Below are positions 1 through 8,544 of a DNA stretch of 39,116 bases, one piece after another. The translations under genes were made by a program, and so were the position numbers. Origin of the DNA: a virus. Positions within the stretch are counted from its first letter, which is position 1; every line of letters starts with the position of its first letter. The notes beneath the pieces are model-generated. The model did no database searches. It saw only the letters and a list, made by a program, of their open reading frames with translations, and was not told the origin of the DNA. Where the stretch lies: the IMG/VR virus record IMGVR_UViG_3300044960_000368, positions 1-39,116 of that record; one strand, 5' to 3'.

Positions 1-105
1 GAGGCCGTCGCGACCTTCCCCATTCTCCCAGACCAGCTGCTGGACCGAGTAGATCCAGCCCTGTCCGATCTTCTGCATCTCGATGTGGTAGGTGGTCTCG
101 ATCAT
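1..105 (-). CDS. Small hypothetical protein, 3' end beyond base 1
   Basis: A minus-strand reading frame starts with ATG at 105-103, behind an AGAGGAGAAG ribosome site. It runs 35 codons without a stop to the window edge and begins MIETTYHIEMQKIGQGW. I do not recognise a family. The leader (CAGACAGAGAGGAGAAG) nearly matches the leader of the minus gene starting at 22349, so both probably belong to the same class of small leftward phage genes. If base 1 is joined to base 39116, the frame continues for five codons (RTPPA) and stops at TAA (39101-39099), giving a complete 40-residue protein. The frame and ribosome site are visible; the closure is inference. Confidence 0.6.
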   Translation of the reverse strand, partial: MIETTYHIEMQKIGQGWIYSVQQLVWENGEGRDGL

Positions 106-234
106 CGTCTTCTCCTCTCTGTCTGCGCCAGGGTGCTCTCCTGTGCGCGTCCCTGTATTCGCGCTGCACATGGTAGGCTGCAAGCGAATGCAGCGGTTAA
201 GTTGTTGCTTTCTTTCGGAGGTCCTGATCACATC
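106..234. other. Divergent intergenic region before terminase
   Basis: This gap separates the leftward gene at 105 from the rightward terminase gene at 235. It holds a small hairpin (stems 177-182 and 189-194, six pairs, six-base loop) and the GGAGG at 217-221 that serves the terminase start. By position it could hold the late promoter or part of a cos/packaging site, but I see no convincing -35/-10 pair. Confidence 0.35.
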
Positions 235-852
235 ATGATCGGAGGTCTATCGTCTGCACGGGTGCCATCGCAGCGCGAGGTGGCACGCCGGCTAGGGATC
301 TCGCACACGACGCTGCAGAAGGCGCAACGCTCGGGACGCATCGCGCCCGAGCCGGACGGCACCTGGGACATCGAGAAGCTGCGCGAGCAACTCGCCCGCA
401 CGGCAGACCCGGCGCGCAAGACCGCCGCGATCGCAATCAAGCCATCGCCTGCAGCGCGCCGGACAGCGCCTCCGGCGACGAAGCCCACGCCGATCGGTGC
501 GTCCGTGTCTCCGCCTCCGTCTCCGTCTCCGTCCGCACCTTCGTTCGATCCGCCACCGAGCGGGGCGAGCTACCACAACGCGCGCACGGCCAACGAGGTT
601 CTGAAGGCGCAGGAGCGCAAGCTCCGCCTCGAGGAGCGCAAAGGCAAGCTGGTCGACAAGGCGCGCGCGCTGCTGCTGGTGCATCGGCTGGCGAAGGAGG
701 AGCGTGACGCGATCCTGGGCTGGCCCGCACGGGTCGCGGCCGAGATGGCGGCCGAGCTCGGCGTCGATGCGCACCGTTTGCAGACGATGCTTGAAACGCG
801 GCTGCGTGCGCTGCTTGCCGAGCGCAACGACGTGCGGATCGCGGTGACATGA
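235..852 (+). CDS. Terminase small subunit (Nu1-like DNA recognition)
   Basis: This 205-residue protein probably recognises the packaging site and recruits the large terminase, which it precedes with an ATGA overlap. Residues 12-37 (SQREVARRLGISHTTLQKAQ) form a clear helix-turn-helix. A proline/serine-rich linker follows, around residues 85-110, then a charged helical C-terminus from about residue 120 (EVLKAQERKLRLEERKGKLV), as expected for oligomerisation and large-subunit contact. I chose ATG 235 (GGAGG at 217-221, 13-base spacing). The frame is open back to 85, but that extension looks non-coding, and GTG 262 behind GGAGG 241-245 is an alternative. The function comes from HTH plus position and was not confirmed by a family search. 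Confidence 0.75.
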   Translation: MIGGLSSARVPSQREVARRLGISHTTLQKAQRSGRIAPEPDGTWDIEKLREQLARTADPARKTAAIAIKPSPAARRTAPPATKPTPIGASVSPPPSPSPSAPSFDPPPSGASYHNARTANEVLKAQERKLRLEERKGKLVDKARALLLVHRLAKEERDAILGWPARVAAEMAAELGVDAHRLQTMLETRLRALLAERNDVRIAVT

Positions 853-2885
853 CCAGCCTGGAGACGATCCTTGCGGAGGTCGGCCGGTTCGATGGCGACC
901 TCGAGATCGTCCAGGCCTGGCGCGACGGCCTAACTCCTGAGCCAGCGCTGCTGGTCTCGGAATGGGCAGACAAGCATCGCGTGCTCGGCTCGCGGGACTC
1001 CGCCGAGCCGGGTCCCTATCGCACCGCCCGCACGCCCTACCTGCGCGAGATCATGGACGCGCTGTCGCCGTCGCACCCGGCGCGCCGCGTGGTGTTCATG
1101 AAAGGCGCGCAGGTCGGTGCGACCACCGTGGGGACGAACTGGATCGGCTACGTCATCCACCACGCACCCGGCCCAATGCTCGCGGTGCAGCCGACGACGG
1201 AGCTCGCCAAGCGCTTTTCCGACCAGCGCATCGATCCGCTGATCGAAGAGACGCCCGCGATCCGAGAGCGGGTGGCACCGGCACGGTCGCGGGACTCCGG
1301 CAATCGCCAGCTTTCGAAGGAGTTCCCCGGCGGGCAGCTGGTGATGACCGGCGCGAACAGCGCCGTGGGCCTGCGGTCGATGAGTGCCCGCTTCCTGTTC
1401 CTCGACGAGATCGACGCCTATCCCGGCGACGTCGAGGGCGAGGGCGATCCGATCGCGCTCGCCGAGGCGCGCGCACGCACCTTCGGCTGGCGCCGCAAGA
1501 CCTTTCTGGTCTCGACGCCGACCATCGCTGGGCTGTCGCGCATCGAGCGCGAATATCTCGCGTCCGATCAGCGTCGGTTCTTCGTGCCGTGTCCGCGCTG
1601 CAACGCGATGCAGTGGTTGCGCTTCGAGCGGCTGGTCTGGCAGAAGGGCGAACCAGGAAGCGCGCGGTATCTGTGCGAGGCGTGCGAGCATGCGATCGGC
1701 GAGCAGCACAAGACCGCGATGCTGGCCGCGGGGGAATGGCGCGCCACGGCTGTATCGGACGATCCGCACACGATCGGCTTCCACATCTCGGCGCTGTACT
1801 CCCCGGTCGGCTGGCTTTCTTGGAGCGAGATCGCCCGGTCCTGGGAGGCGGCGCAGGGCGACGATCGCGCGATCAAGACGTTCAAGAACACCGTGCTCGG
1901 CGAGACCTGGCAGGAGAGCGGCGAAGCGCCGGACTGGCAGCGGCTCTACGAGCGGCGCGAGGACTGGCCGATCGGCACGGTGCCCGCTGGCGGTCTGTTC
2001 CTCACCGCCGGCGCAGACGTGCAGCGCGACCGTATCGAGGTCTCGATCTGGGCCTGGGGCCGTGGCCTCGAGAGCTGGTTCGTCGACCACGTGGTGATCG
2101 ATGGCGGGCCCGAGCGTGCCGAGACATGGGCCAGGCTGACGACGCTTCTGAGCCGCACCTGGCCGCACGTCAGCGGGGCGCGCCTCGGGCTGGCGAAGCT
2201 CGCCATCGACACCGGCTACGAGGCGCCCGCAGTCTACGCCTGGGCGCGCCGCGCCGGACATGCCCAGGTCGTGCCGGTGAAGGGCGTGGACGGCTTCAAC
2301 CGTGCCGCGCCGATCGTCGGGCCAAGCTACGTCGATGTGACCGAGGGTGGCCGCAAGCTGCGACGCGGCGCTCGTCTTTGGACCATCGCCGTCGCCACCT
2401 TCAAGAGCGAGACCTACCGTTTCTTGCGGCTCAGCCGACCGACGGATGAGGTTCTCGCCGCTGGTGGCACCTATCCACCTGGATACGTCCATCTGCCGCG
2501 CGGCATGGAAGCGGAATGGGTGAAGCAGCTCGTCGCCGAGCAGCTGGTGAGCGTGCGCACGAAGCGTGGCTTCGCCCGGCTCGAGTGGCAGAAGCTGTGG
2601 CAGCGCAACGAGGTCCTCGACTGCCGCGTCTATGCCCGCGCGGCAGCTTGGATCGCCGGGGCCGATCGCTGGACCGAAACGACCTGGCGCAATCTCGAGG
2701 CGCAAACCAAACTTCCGTCCAGCCAGCATGAGGAGCCCCCGGCCGCGCCCGAACATCGCGATGACGTTCCTGCGCCAGCGTCCGAGCAATCGAATGTTGC
2801 CGATCCCGAGCCACCCTCTGCTGGTGTGCTTCGTCGCCGAACCCTGCGTGGTCGTCGCGTCTTCACTCCATCCTATCTGCGCTGA
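849..2885 (+). CDS. Terminase large subunit, GpA family
   Basis: This is the ATP-driven DNA packaging motor and nuclease of the prohead (678 residues, normal for GpA). The ATPase domain has a Walker A-like KGAQVGATT at residues 85-93 and a Walker B LFLDE at 183-187. A zinc-binding pair of CxxC motifs follows at 248-251 and 276-279. The C-terminal RNase H-like nuclease begins near residue 385 with the acidic GADVQRDR motif (Asp390). The C-terminal 60 residues are proline-rich and variable. It overlaps the small subunit by four bases and precedes the gpW-like connector by nine, so it is translationally coupled in the packaging operon. Confidence 0.95.
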   Translation: MTSLETILAEVGRFDGDLEIVQAWRDGLTPEPALLVSEWADKHRVLGSRDSAEPGPYRTARTPYLREIMDALSPSHPARRVVFMKGAQVGATTVGTNWIGYVIHHAPGPMLAVQPTTELAKRFSDQRIDPLIEETPAIRERVAPARSRDSGNRQLSKEFPGGQLVMTGANSAVGLRSMSARFLFLDEIDAYPGDVEGEGDPIALAEARARTFGWRRKTFLVSTPTIAGLSRIEREYLASDQRRFFVPCPRCNAMQWLRFERLVWQKGEPGSARYLCEACEHAIGEQHKTAMLAAGEWRATAVSDDPHTIGFHISALYSPVGWLSWSEIARSWEAAQGDDRAIKTFKNTVLGETWQESGEAPDWQRLYERREDWPIGTVPAGGLFLTAGADVQRDRIEVSIWAWGRGLESWFVDHVVIDGGPERAETWARLTTLLSRTWPHVSGARLGLAKLAIDTGYEAPAVYAWARRAGHAQVVPVKGVDGFNRAAPIVGPSYVDVTEGGRKLRRGARLWTIAVATFKSETYRFLRLSRPTDEVLAAGGTYPPGYVHLPRGMEAEWVKQLVAEQLVSVRTKRGFARLEWQKLWQRNEVLDCRVYARAAAWIAGADRWTETTWRNLEAQTKLPSSQHEEPPAAPEHRDDVPAPASEQSNVADPEPPSAGVLRRRTLRGRRVFTPSYLR

Positions 2886-2894
2886 GGTGATGCC

Positions 2895-3107
2895 GTGAAC
2901 ATCCAGCAGATGACCGCGCGCCGCGATGCGCTGCTTGAGGCGCGCTGGCGCGGAGTGCGAGTTGTCGATATCGACGGCCGTCGTATCACCTACGCCTCCG
3001 ACGCCGAAATGGCCGCAGCAATCGCGGATCTCGAACGTCGCATCGCAGATGCGTCCGCTGGCGTTAGGCGTCGCATCGTCCGCACCACCGCCAGCAAGGG
3101 ACTCTAG
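2895..3107 (+). CDS. gpW-like head-tail connector
   Basis: This 70-residue protein matches lambda gpW in size and pattern: an N-terminal helix (QMTARRDALLEARW), a short beta hairpin with the VxxxGRRITYAS pattern, and a second helix (MAAAIADLERRIADAS). In lambda, gpW binds the portal after packaging and prepares the head for tail attachment. The start is GTG 2895 behind TGAGGTG. The gene lies between the large terminase and the portal, exactly where W sits in lambda. Confidence 0.85.
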   Translation: MNIQQMTARRDALLEARWRGVRVVDIDGRRITYASDAEMAAAIADLERRIADASAGVRRRIVRTTASKGL

Positions 3108-3113
3108 GATCTG

Positions 3114-4601
3114 ATGCTATCCAAGCTCTCGCGCTGGCGTCGACGCGTCGGTGCTCTTATCGGCGGTTTCGAGGCCGGACAAACCGGCCGTCGGCTGCGC
3201 CATTTCCAGCCGACCCGTGCCCACCTCAACGCGCTCATCGCTGCTGCAGGAGCGGACATCACCGCGCGCGCCCGCTGGCTGGTGCGCAACAACGGCTACG
3301 CGCTGAACGCCATCGAGTCCTGGGCCGGCAACGTCGTCGGCAACGGCATCACGCCGTCCTCCAGGATCGCCGATAGCGGGATCAAAGCCCAGGTGCAGCG
3401 GCTCTGGCTCGACTGGACCGACGAGAGCGACGCCGAAGGCTTCACCGACTTCTACGGCCAGCAACGCCGGGTCGCGCGCGAGGTGTTCATCGCTGGCGAG
3501 GTGTTCCTGCGTTTCCGCCCCCGCCGCCCCGAAGACGGGCTCGTCGTGCCGCTGCAACTGCAGATGCTGCCGTCGGAAATGCTGCCGCTCAACCGCAACG
3601 AAATCGCCCCCAACGGCAACGTCATCCGCCAGGGCATCGAGTTCGACCGCATCGGCCGCCGCGTCGCCTATCACTTCCTTCGTCGCCATCCAGGCGACAC
3701 CACCGATCCGGGTCTCGCAGGCGAGACCGTGCGCGTGCCAGCCTCGGAGGTGATCCACGTGATCGATCCGGTCGAGGCTGGACAACTGCGCGGTGTTTCA
3801 CGCTTCGCGCCAGGCATCGTCAAGCTCTTCCTGCTGGACCAGTACGACGACGCCGAGCTTGACAGGAAGAAGGTCGCGGCGATGCACGCCTTGTTCATCA
3901 CCACCCCCGCGCCAGCCGAGCCGTTCGACGTCGCCGAGAGTGATGATGCTGCTGGCGAGCGGCAGATGAATCTCCAGCCGGGCCAGATCATCATGCTTGA
4001 GCCGGGCGAGGAGATCCAGACATCCGCACCAGCCGACGTCGGCCAAACCTACGAGCCGTTCCAGTACCGCACGCTGCTGCAGGTCTCGGCGGCGCTCGGC
4101 ATCCCCTACGCCTACCTTTCCAACGACATGGTGCGCGCCAACTACTCGAACTCGCGGCTCGCGCTCCTCGAGTTCCGTCGTCGCGTCGAGGCCTATCAGC
4201 ACGCAGTGATGGTCTGGCAGCTCTGCCGACAGGTCTGGATGCGCTGGATGGACACGGCGGTGATGGCGGGCGTGCTCGATCTGCCCGACTACGAAGAGCG
4301 CCGCCGTGAATGGCTTGCGTGCACCTGGCTGCCGCCGCGCTGGGATTGGGTCGATCCGCTGAAGGACGCGCGCGCCGAGATCGAACAGATCATTGCCGGT
4401 CTGAAAAGCCGCACGCAGGCGCTTGCCGAGCGCGGCTACGACGCCGAACAGGTGGACGCCGAGATCGCCGCCGATCGCGCGCGCGAGCGAAGGCTTGGAT
4501 TGGTATTCGCGTCCACGCCAGGTGCCCAGAACATGGATGCCGACAACGACGCCAACGAGCCGCAGCCTGCGGCCCCAACCCCTGGTGACGAGGCCCCATG
4601 A
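3114..4601 (+). CDS. Portal protein, lambda gpB family
   Basis: This 495-residue protein is the expected length of a lambda-family portal, the dodecameric ring through which DNA enters and leaves the head. Supporting blocks are the N-terminal RARWLVRNNGYALNAIESW region, which in this family precedes the clip and wing, and the central LGIPYAYLSNDMVRANYSN segment near residues 325-345. The C-terminus is acidic and low in complexity. It starts at ATG 3114 and overlaps the protease gene by four bases (ATGA at 4598). Gene order W, portal, S49 protease is lambda-like. Confidence 0.93.
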   Translation: MLSKLSRWRRRVGALIGGFEAGQTGRRLRHFQPTRAHLNALIAAAGADITARARWLVRNNGYALNAIESWAGNVVGNGITPSSRIADSGIKAQVQRLWLDWTDESDAEGFTDFYGQQRRVAREVFIAGEVFLRFRPRRPEDGLVVPLQLQMLPSEMLPLNRNEIAPNGNVIRQGIEFDRIGRRVAYHFLRRHPGDTTDPGLAGETVRVPASEVIHVIDPVEAGQLRGVSRFAPGIVKLFLLDQYDDAELDRKKVAAMHALFITTPAPAEPFDVAESDDAAGERQMNLQPGQIIMLEPGEEIQTSAPADVGQTYEPFQYRTLLQVSAALGIPYAYLSNDMVRANYSNSRLALLEFRRRVEAYQHAVMVWQLCRQVWMRWMDTAVMAGVLDLPDYEERRREWLACTWLPPRWDWVDPLKDARAEIEQIIAGLKSRTQALAERGYDAEQVDAEIAADRARERRLGLVFASTPGAQNMDADNDANEPQPAAPTPGDEAP

Positions 4602-5845
4602 CATCCTTGCAGACGATGCTCATCCGGTTCGCCAGCCGACCGCTGGCGATCGCGCCGCGCGCGCTCGAAGCAATGCTTGCGGCTGGTCACGTTGACACTG
4701 CAGCGCAGACCAGTAAGCCCAAGCGCTCGCGCGGCTATGCCGTCACGGATGCTGGCATCGCGGTGGTGCCGGTGCTGGGTCCGCTGGTCGCGCGCGGCGA
4801 CTGGCTGACCGAACTGTTCGGCGCATCAGTCTACGGCGAGGTCGGCGACACCATCGAGAGCGCGCTGGCCGATCCGTCGGTGCGTGGCGTGGTGATGGAG
4901 ATCGACTCACCGGGCGGCGAGGTCGCCGGCATGTTCGATCTCGTCGACCGGCTGGCTTCGCTGCGTCGCGCCGCAGGCAAGCCGATGTGGGCGGTCGCCA
5001 GCGACAGCGCGACCTCGGCGGCCTACGCCATCGCCAGCGCAGCAGAGCGCATCTACGTCACCCGGACCGGCGAGGTCGGCTCGATCGGCATCGTTGCCGC
5101 GCATCTCGACCAAAGCGGCGCCGACGCGAAGGCCGGGTTGTCCTGGACCTTCATTCATGCGGGCGCGCATAAGCTTGACGGCAATCCGCACCAGCCGTTG
5201 TCCAGCTCAGCGCGCGCGGCGATCCAGGCGGACGTCGATGCGCTCTACAACGAGTTGGTCGACCTGGTCGCGCGCAACCGCAAGCTTTCGCCTGACGTCG
5301 TGCGCGCCACCGAGGCGGCGATCTATCGCGGCCGCGCGGGCGTCTCGATCGGTCTCGCCGATCGCAACGGCACCCTCGAGACTGCGCTCTCCGACATGAC
5401 TGCCACCTTTGCGTCGCCGCCGCGACGGCGCAGTTCCGCCACCCAAACCAATGGTAGGAGAATGAAGATGACCTATCCGGTCGAGCCTGACAACGTTCCG
5501 GAGACGGATGTTGAACAGAAGGAGCCGTCGCAGGAGGCTCCCGCGACTGCACCGCCCGAGCCTGCGCCGGAAGCGCCAAACGAAGCGGCGCGCGCCGCCG
5601 CCGCGGAGATCGCGGAGGTGGCCGCACAGGCCAACCGTCTCGGCATTGCGGTCGATGCAGCCGACGCCATCCGGCGCGGCATCACCGCCTCCGCGCTGCG
5701 CCGCTCCGTGCTCGACAGCCTTGCCGCGCGTGCCGAGGCGAGCGCGGTGATCGCCGCCAAGCCCAATCCGGCATCCGACAATCCGTCGGAGAGCCCGATC
5801 GTCCGGCGTGCGCGCGAGCGCGCGGCGGCCGTTGCGCAGCACTGA
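4598..5845 (+). CDS. Prohead protease, S49/SppA family (lambda gpC-like)
   Basis: This 415-residue protein matures the prohead. The S49 fold is clear: IDSPGGEVAG at residues 102-111, the nucleophile Ser140 in SATSAAYAIA, and the likely general base Lys192 in AGAHKLDG, a Ser-Lys dyad as in SppA and lambda C. The protease domain ends near residue 270. The remaining part is acidic, alanine-rich and helical, and it can also be made separately from an internal start at 5468 as a scaffold. It overlaps the portal gene by four bases. Confidence 0.93.
   Translation: MTSLQTMLIRFASRPLAIAPRALEAMLAAGHVDTAAQTSKPKRSRGYAVTDAGIAVVPVLGPLVARGDWLTELFGASVYGEVGDTIESALADPSVRGVVMEIDSPGGEVAGMFDLVDRLASLRRAAGKPMWAVASDSATSAAYAIASAAERIYVTRTGEVGSIGIVAAHLDQSGADAKAGLSWTFIHAGAHKLDGNPHQPLSSSARAAIQADVDALYNELVDLVARNRKLSPDVVRATEAAIYRGRAGVSIGLADRNGTLETALSDMTATFASPPRRRSSATQTNGRRMKMTYPVEPDNVPETDVEQKEPSQEAPATAPPEPAPEAPNEAARAAAAEIAEVAAQANRLGIAVDAADAIRRGITASALRRSVLDSLAARAEASAVIAAKPNPASDNPSESPIVRRARERAAAVAQH
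5468..5845 (+). CDS. Nested in-frame scaffold protein (Nu3-like)
   Basis: Within the protease gene and in the same frame, ATG 5468 is preceded at seven bases by GTAGGAG (5454-5460), one of the better ribosome sites in the module. A second ATG lies at 5462. Initiation here gives a 125-residue acidic, alanine- and proline-rich protein (EAPATAPPEPAPEAPNEAAR), which fits a capsid scaffold. Lambda Nu3 is encoded in the same way inside C. The site and frame are visible; the scaffold role is by analogy. Confidence 0.7.
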   Translation: MTYPVEPDNVPETDVEQKEPSQEAPATAPPEPAPEAPNEAARAAAAEIAEVAAQANRLGIAVDAADAIRRGITASALRRSVLDSLAARAEASAVIAAKPNPASDNPSESPIVRRARERAAAVAQH

Positions 5846-5860
5846 CAAGGAGCCACTGCT

Positions 5861-6250
5861 ATGCCTGTTCTGACCAAGGATCCCACGCTCGGCGATCTGC
5901 TGAAGTACGAGCTCAACGGGAACTACAACCGCGAGGTCGTGACGCTGAAGAGCGGCACGAACTACCAGCTCGGGTCCGTGCTCGGAAGGATCACGTCCTC
6001 CGGCATCTACCGGCTCTCGCCAGACACTCAGGTCCCGGCCGACGCGGGCGCGGAAACCGCGGTTGCCGTGCTGCTCGAGGCGGTCGACGCCACCGGCGGC
6101 AACGCCAAAGGTGTGGTGGTCAGGCGTGGCCCGGCGATCGTCAGCAAGGATGCGCTGGTGTTCGATACGACGGTCAACAACCAGACTAAGATCGCCGCCA
6201 AGCACAGCCAGCTCATCGACGTCGGCATCGTCCCACGCGATACCGCCTGA
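5861..6250 (+). CDS. Head decoration protein, lambda gpD family
   Basis: This 129-residue protein begins MPVLTKDPTLGDLLKYE and carries the SPDT and VPADAGAETAVAVLLE blocks typical of HDPD/gpD trimers. These sit on capsid three-fold axes and stabilise expanded heads. It lies directly between protease/scaffold and major capsid, as in lambda. An AAGGAG site at 5848-5853 precedes the start. A hairpin separates it from the capsid gene. Confidence 0.9.
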   Translation: MPVLTKDPTLGDLLKYELNGNYNREVVTLKSGTNYQLGSVLGRITSSGIYRLSPDTQVPADAGAETAVAVLLEAVDATGGNAKGVVVRRGPAIVSKDALVFDTTVNNQTKIAAKHSQLIDVGIVPRDTA

Positions 6251-6275
6251 GCACGTTCACCCATCCACATCAAGC

Positions 6276-6298
6276 GCGGCGCCGTCGGTCGGCGCCGT
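6276..6298 (+). promoter_or_regulatory. Hairpin between decoration and capsid genes
   Basis: A stem of eight Watson-Crick pairs (6277-6284 with 6290-6297), closed by a five-base loop and extended by a G-T pair, sits in the 78-base gap before the capsid ribosome site (AGGAGG 6315-6320). There is no T tract, so it is more likely an mRNA stabiliser, processing site or weak attenuator than a strong terminator. Confidence 0.45.
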
Positions 6299-6328
6299 AC
6301 TCGTTCCTACCTGAAGGAGGTCCGACCG

Positions 6329-7351
6329 ATGGTCGCAATCATCAACCCGTTTGACGCCGGCGGCTACTCGCTCGCCGAAATGACAACGGCCATCAACATC
6401 CTGCCCAACGTCTACACTCGCCTTGGGCAGATTGGCCTGTTCCGTTTCGAAGGCATCACCCAGCGCTCGGTGATCATCGAGCAGGCGGAAGGTGTGCTGA
6501 ACCTGCTCCCTTCCGTGCAGCTTGGCGGCCCTGCCACGGTCGCCAATCGCGACACGCGGTCCATGCGCTCGTTTGTCGTGCCGTGGATTCCGCATGACGA
6601 CGTCATCACGCCGCAGGACATCCAGGGCGTGCGCGGCTTCGGTGTCGCCGACGCAGCCGATCCGCTTGCGACGGTAATGGAGCGCAAGCTGACTCGCATG
6701 CGCGTCAAGCACGCGCAGACGCGCGAGTACATGGAGATCAACGCGCTGCGCGGCACCGTCAAGGACGGCGCCGGGACCACGCTCTACAACTACTTCACCG
6801 AGTTCGGTCTCACGCAGATCAGCGTGGATTTCGTCCTCGGCACCAACACGACCAACGTGCAGGCGAAGGTTCGCGAGGTGCTGCGCAAGATCGAGGAGGA
6901 GTTGAAGGGCGAAAGCATGACCAGCATTCACGCGCTGGTCAGCCCGGAGTTCTTCGACAAGCTCATCAGCCACCCCAAGGTCGAGGAGGCCTACAAGTAC
7001 TATGCCTCCACGGGAGCCCAGCCGCTGCGTGACGACACGCGTCAGCGCTTTCCGTTCGCCGGCGTGATGTTCGAGGAGTACAACGCGACCGTGACGCTCT
7101 CCACCGGCACGACCGAGAAGCTGATTCCCGCGAACGAGGGCATCGCCTTCCCGCTCGGCACGATCGACACCTTCGTCACTTACGGCGCGCCGGCCAACCT
7201 GATCGAGACGGTCAACACAGTCGGGCTGCCCATCTACGCGCGTCAACTCCCGCGTCCGGATGGCTCCGTGATCGAGGTGAAGACCGAAGCGTCGATCCTG
7301 CCAGTCAACAAGCGGCCTCGGCTCGCGGTGCGGCTCTTCTCTTCGAACTGA
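6329..7351 (+). CDS. Major capsid protein, lambda gpE family
   Basis: This 340-residue protein is the main shell subunit. It has the gpE-family pattern: N-terminal FDAGGYSLAEMTTAINILPN, the RSVIIEQAEG beta strand, and the C-terminal RQLPRPDGSVIEVKTEASIL and NKRPRLAVRLF blocks. Length and position after the decoration gene match lambda E. The start ATG 6329 has a strong AGGAGG site eight bases upstream, consistent with high expression. Confidence 0.95.
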   Translation: MVAIINPFDAGGYSLAEMTTAINILPNVYTRLGQIGLFRFEGITQRSVIIEQAEGVLNLLPSVQLGGPATVANRDTRSMRSFVVPWIPHDDVITPQDIQGVRGFGVADAADPLATVMERKLTRMRVKHAQTREYMEINALRGTVKDGAGTTLYNYFTEFGLTQISVDFVLGTNTTNVQAKVREVLRKIEEELKGESMTSIHALVSPEFFDKLISHPKVEEAYKYYASTGAQPLRDDTRQRFPFAGVMFEEYNATVTLSTGTTEKLIPANEGIAFPLGTIDTFVTYGAPANLIETVNTVGLPIYARQLPRPDGSVIEVKTEASILPVNKRPRLAVRLFSSN

Positions 7352-7352
7352 G

Positions 7353-7664
7353 ATGAGCCTCTTCGCTGCGGCTCTCGGCGACATCCTCGCCGATCCGCAC
7401 ATCGGGACGGACGCAACATGGCGCGCGGGTGGTGTTGGACCACCCGTCGCCGTGCGTGTGGTCCGCTCGTCACCAGATCAGGTCGCAGGCGTCTTCGACA
7501 CTGCGGTGATCCAAGCGACCGACGTGCTCACCGTTGCGGTTGAAGACGTTCCAAGCCTCGCAGCCGACGACACTTTCGATATCGGGACCGACACGCTCGT
7601 CGTCCAGCACGCCGAGCGCGATACGATCGGCATGGCGTGGCGGGCGTTCTGCCGGAGGCAGTGA
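7353..7664 (+). CDS. Head-tail attachment protein (gpFII-like)
   Basis: This 103-residue protein has the beta-rich pattern of lambda gpFII and related head-tail joining proteins (PPVAVRVVRS, VLTVAVEDVPSL, DTLVVQHAERDTIG). It probably caps the connector and forms the surface to which the finished tail binds. It starts one base after the capsid stop and ends in a one-base overlap with the lysis gene. The assignment rests on size, pattern and position. Confidence 0.72.
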   Translation: MSLFAAALGDILADPHIGTDATWRAGGVGPPVAVRVVRSSPDQVAGVFDTAVIQATDVLTVAVEDVPSLAADDTFDIGTDTLVVQHAERDTIGMAWRAFCRRQ

Positions 7665-8323
7665 TGAGCAGAAACGATCCACGGAACAGCCGCGGCTATC
7701 GCAACCGCAACCCTGGCAACATCGAGCACAACCCAGCCAACAAATGGCTGGGGCTCGACAACCCGCCATCGGACGGACGGTTCTGCCGCTTCGTCAGTCA
7801 TGAGTACGGTATCCGCGCACTGGCCATCCTGCTGCAGTCCTACCAGGACCGCCACGGGCTGCGCACGCTGCGCGAGATCATCGGTCGCTACGCCCCGCCC
7901 AACGAAAACAAAACCGAGGCCTACATCAACACGGTTGCGCGACGAATGGGCATTGCTCGTGACGTCACGATCGACGTGCATGATCCCGAGACCATGCGCG
8001 GTCTGGTGGAAGGGATCATCACGGTCGAGCTTGGCGGCCAGCCCTACGACGACGCTACCCTCACCGAGGGGCTGCGCATGGCCGGGCTGGTGCAGCCAGG
8101 CCTTACGCACAGCGGCACGGCGAAAGCGGCAGCCGGGACCGCAGCGGCAGCGGTCGGCACCACGGCCTTGATGGAAGCCGTGACGGAGATCGCACCGCAC
8201 GTCGAGGGGATCGCCGCCGTTCTGCGCGCACTCGGACCCTGGACCGTGGCGTGCGCCGTGCTCGTGGTTGCCGCCTGGTTCATCTGGCAGCGCTGGCGTC
8301 GCCAGCATCGCATCGCGCCATGA
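7664..8323 (+). CDS. Lysozyme-like P5-type protein with C-terminal membrane segment
   Basis: This 219-residue protein opens with the RGYRNRNPGNIEHNP motif (residues 10-24), followed by FCRFVSHEYGIRALAILLQSY and APPNENKTEAYINTVARRMG. These are the signatures of a phage lysozyme-like family often annotated as P5-type structural protein. Residues 1-145 are the likely peptidoglycan-active domain. An alanine-rich linker (152-166) follows, and one hydrophobic span (about 192-208) anchors the C-terminus. It starts the lysis cassette, behind GGAGG at 7654-7658. It could be the endolysin or a virion-associated wall enzyme; no other endolysin is visible. Confidence 0.7.
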   Translation: MSRNDPRNSRGYRNRNPGNIEHNPANKWLGLDNPPSDGRFCRFVSHEYGIRALAILLQSYQDRHGLRTLREIIGRYAPPNENKTEAYINTVARRMGIARDVTIDVHDPETMRGLVEGIITVELGGQPYDDATLTEGLRMAGLVQPGLTHSGTAKAAAGTAAAAVGTTALMEAVTEIAPHVEGIAAVLRALGPWTVACAVLVVAAWFIWQRWRRQHRIAP

Positions 8324-8544
8324 TCGGCGCGCTGTTCGGCCGGTTCTGGCGTGAGCTTTCTGCTCTTGCAGCTGCTTTTGCGGCCATAGGCACCATCTAT
8401 CTCAAGGGACGGCGTGATGCTGCGCGCGATGCCGAGCGCTTTGCGCTGAAGCAGCGTGCCGCTGCACAGGAGAAGGCTGATGCGGAAGCTGCCAAGTATC
8501 GCGCTGCTGGTGCTGCTCACAAGCTGCACGACGGTCAGTTCTGA
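8320..8544 (+). CDS. i-spanin-like inner-membrane protein
   Basis: This 74-residue protein has one N-terminal transmembrane span (about residues 10-27, ELSALAAAFAAIGTIYL) followed by a charged, alanine-rich helical tail (GRRDAARDAERFALKQRAAA). That is the layout of an Rz-type i-spanin. It overlaps the upstream gene by four bases (ATGA), and its 3' end is overlapped in another frame by a lipoprotein gene, the classic Rz/Rz1 arrangement. Its role would be fusion of inner and outer membranes during lysis. Confidence 0.75.
   Translation: MIGALFGRFWRELSALAAAFAAIGTIYLKGRRDAARDAERFALKQRAAAQEKADAEAAKYRAAGAAHKLHDGQF

Noticed and set aside
930-2789. 619-codon minus-strand frame opposite the large terminase
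   Set aside because: It is the antisense shadow of a clearly recognised terminase gene in high-GC DNA; the translation is His/Arg/Gly-rich with no family pattern.
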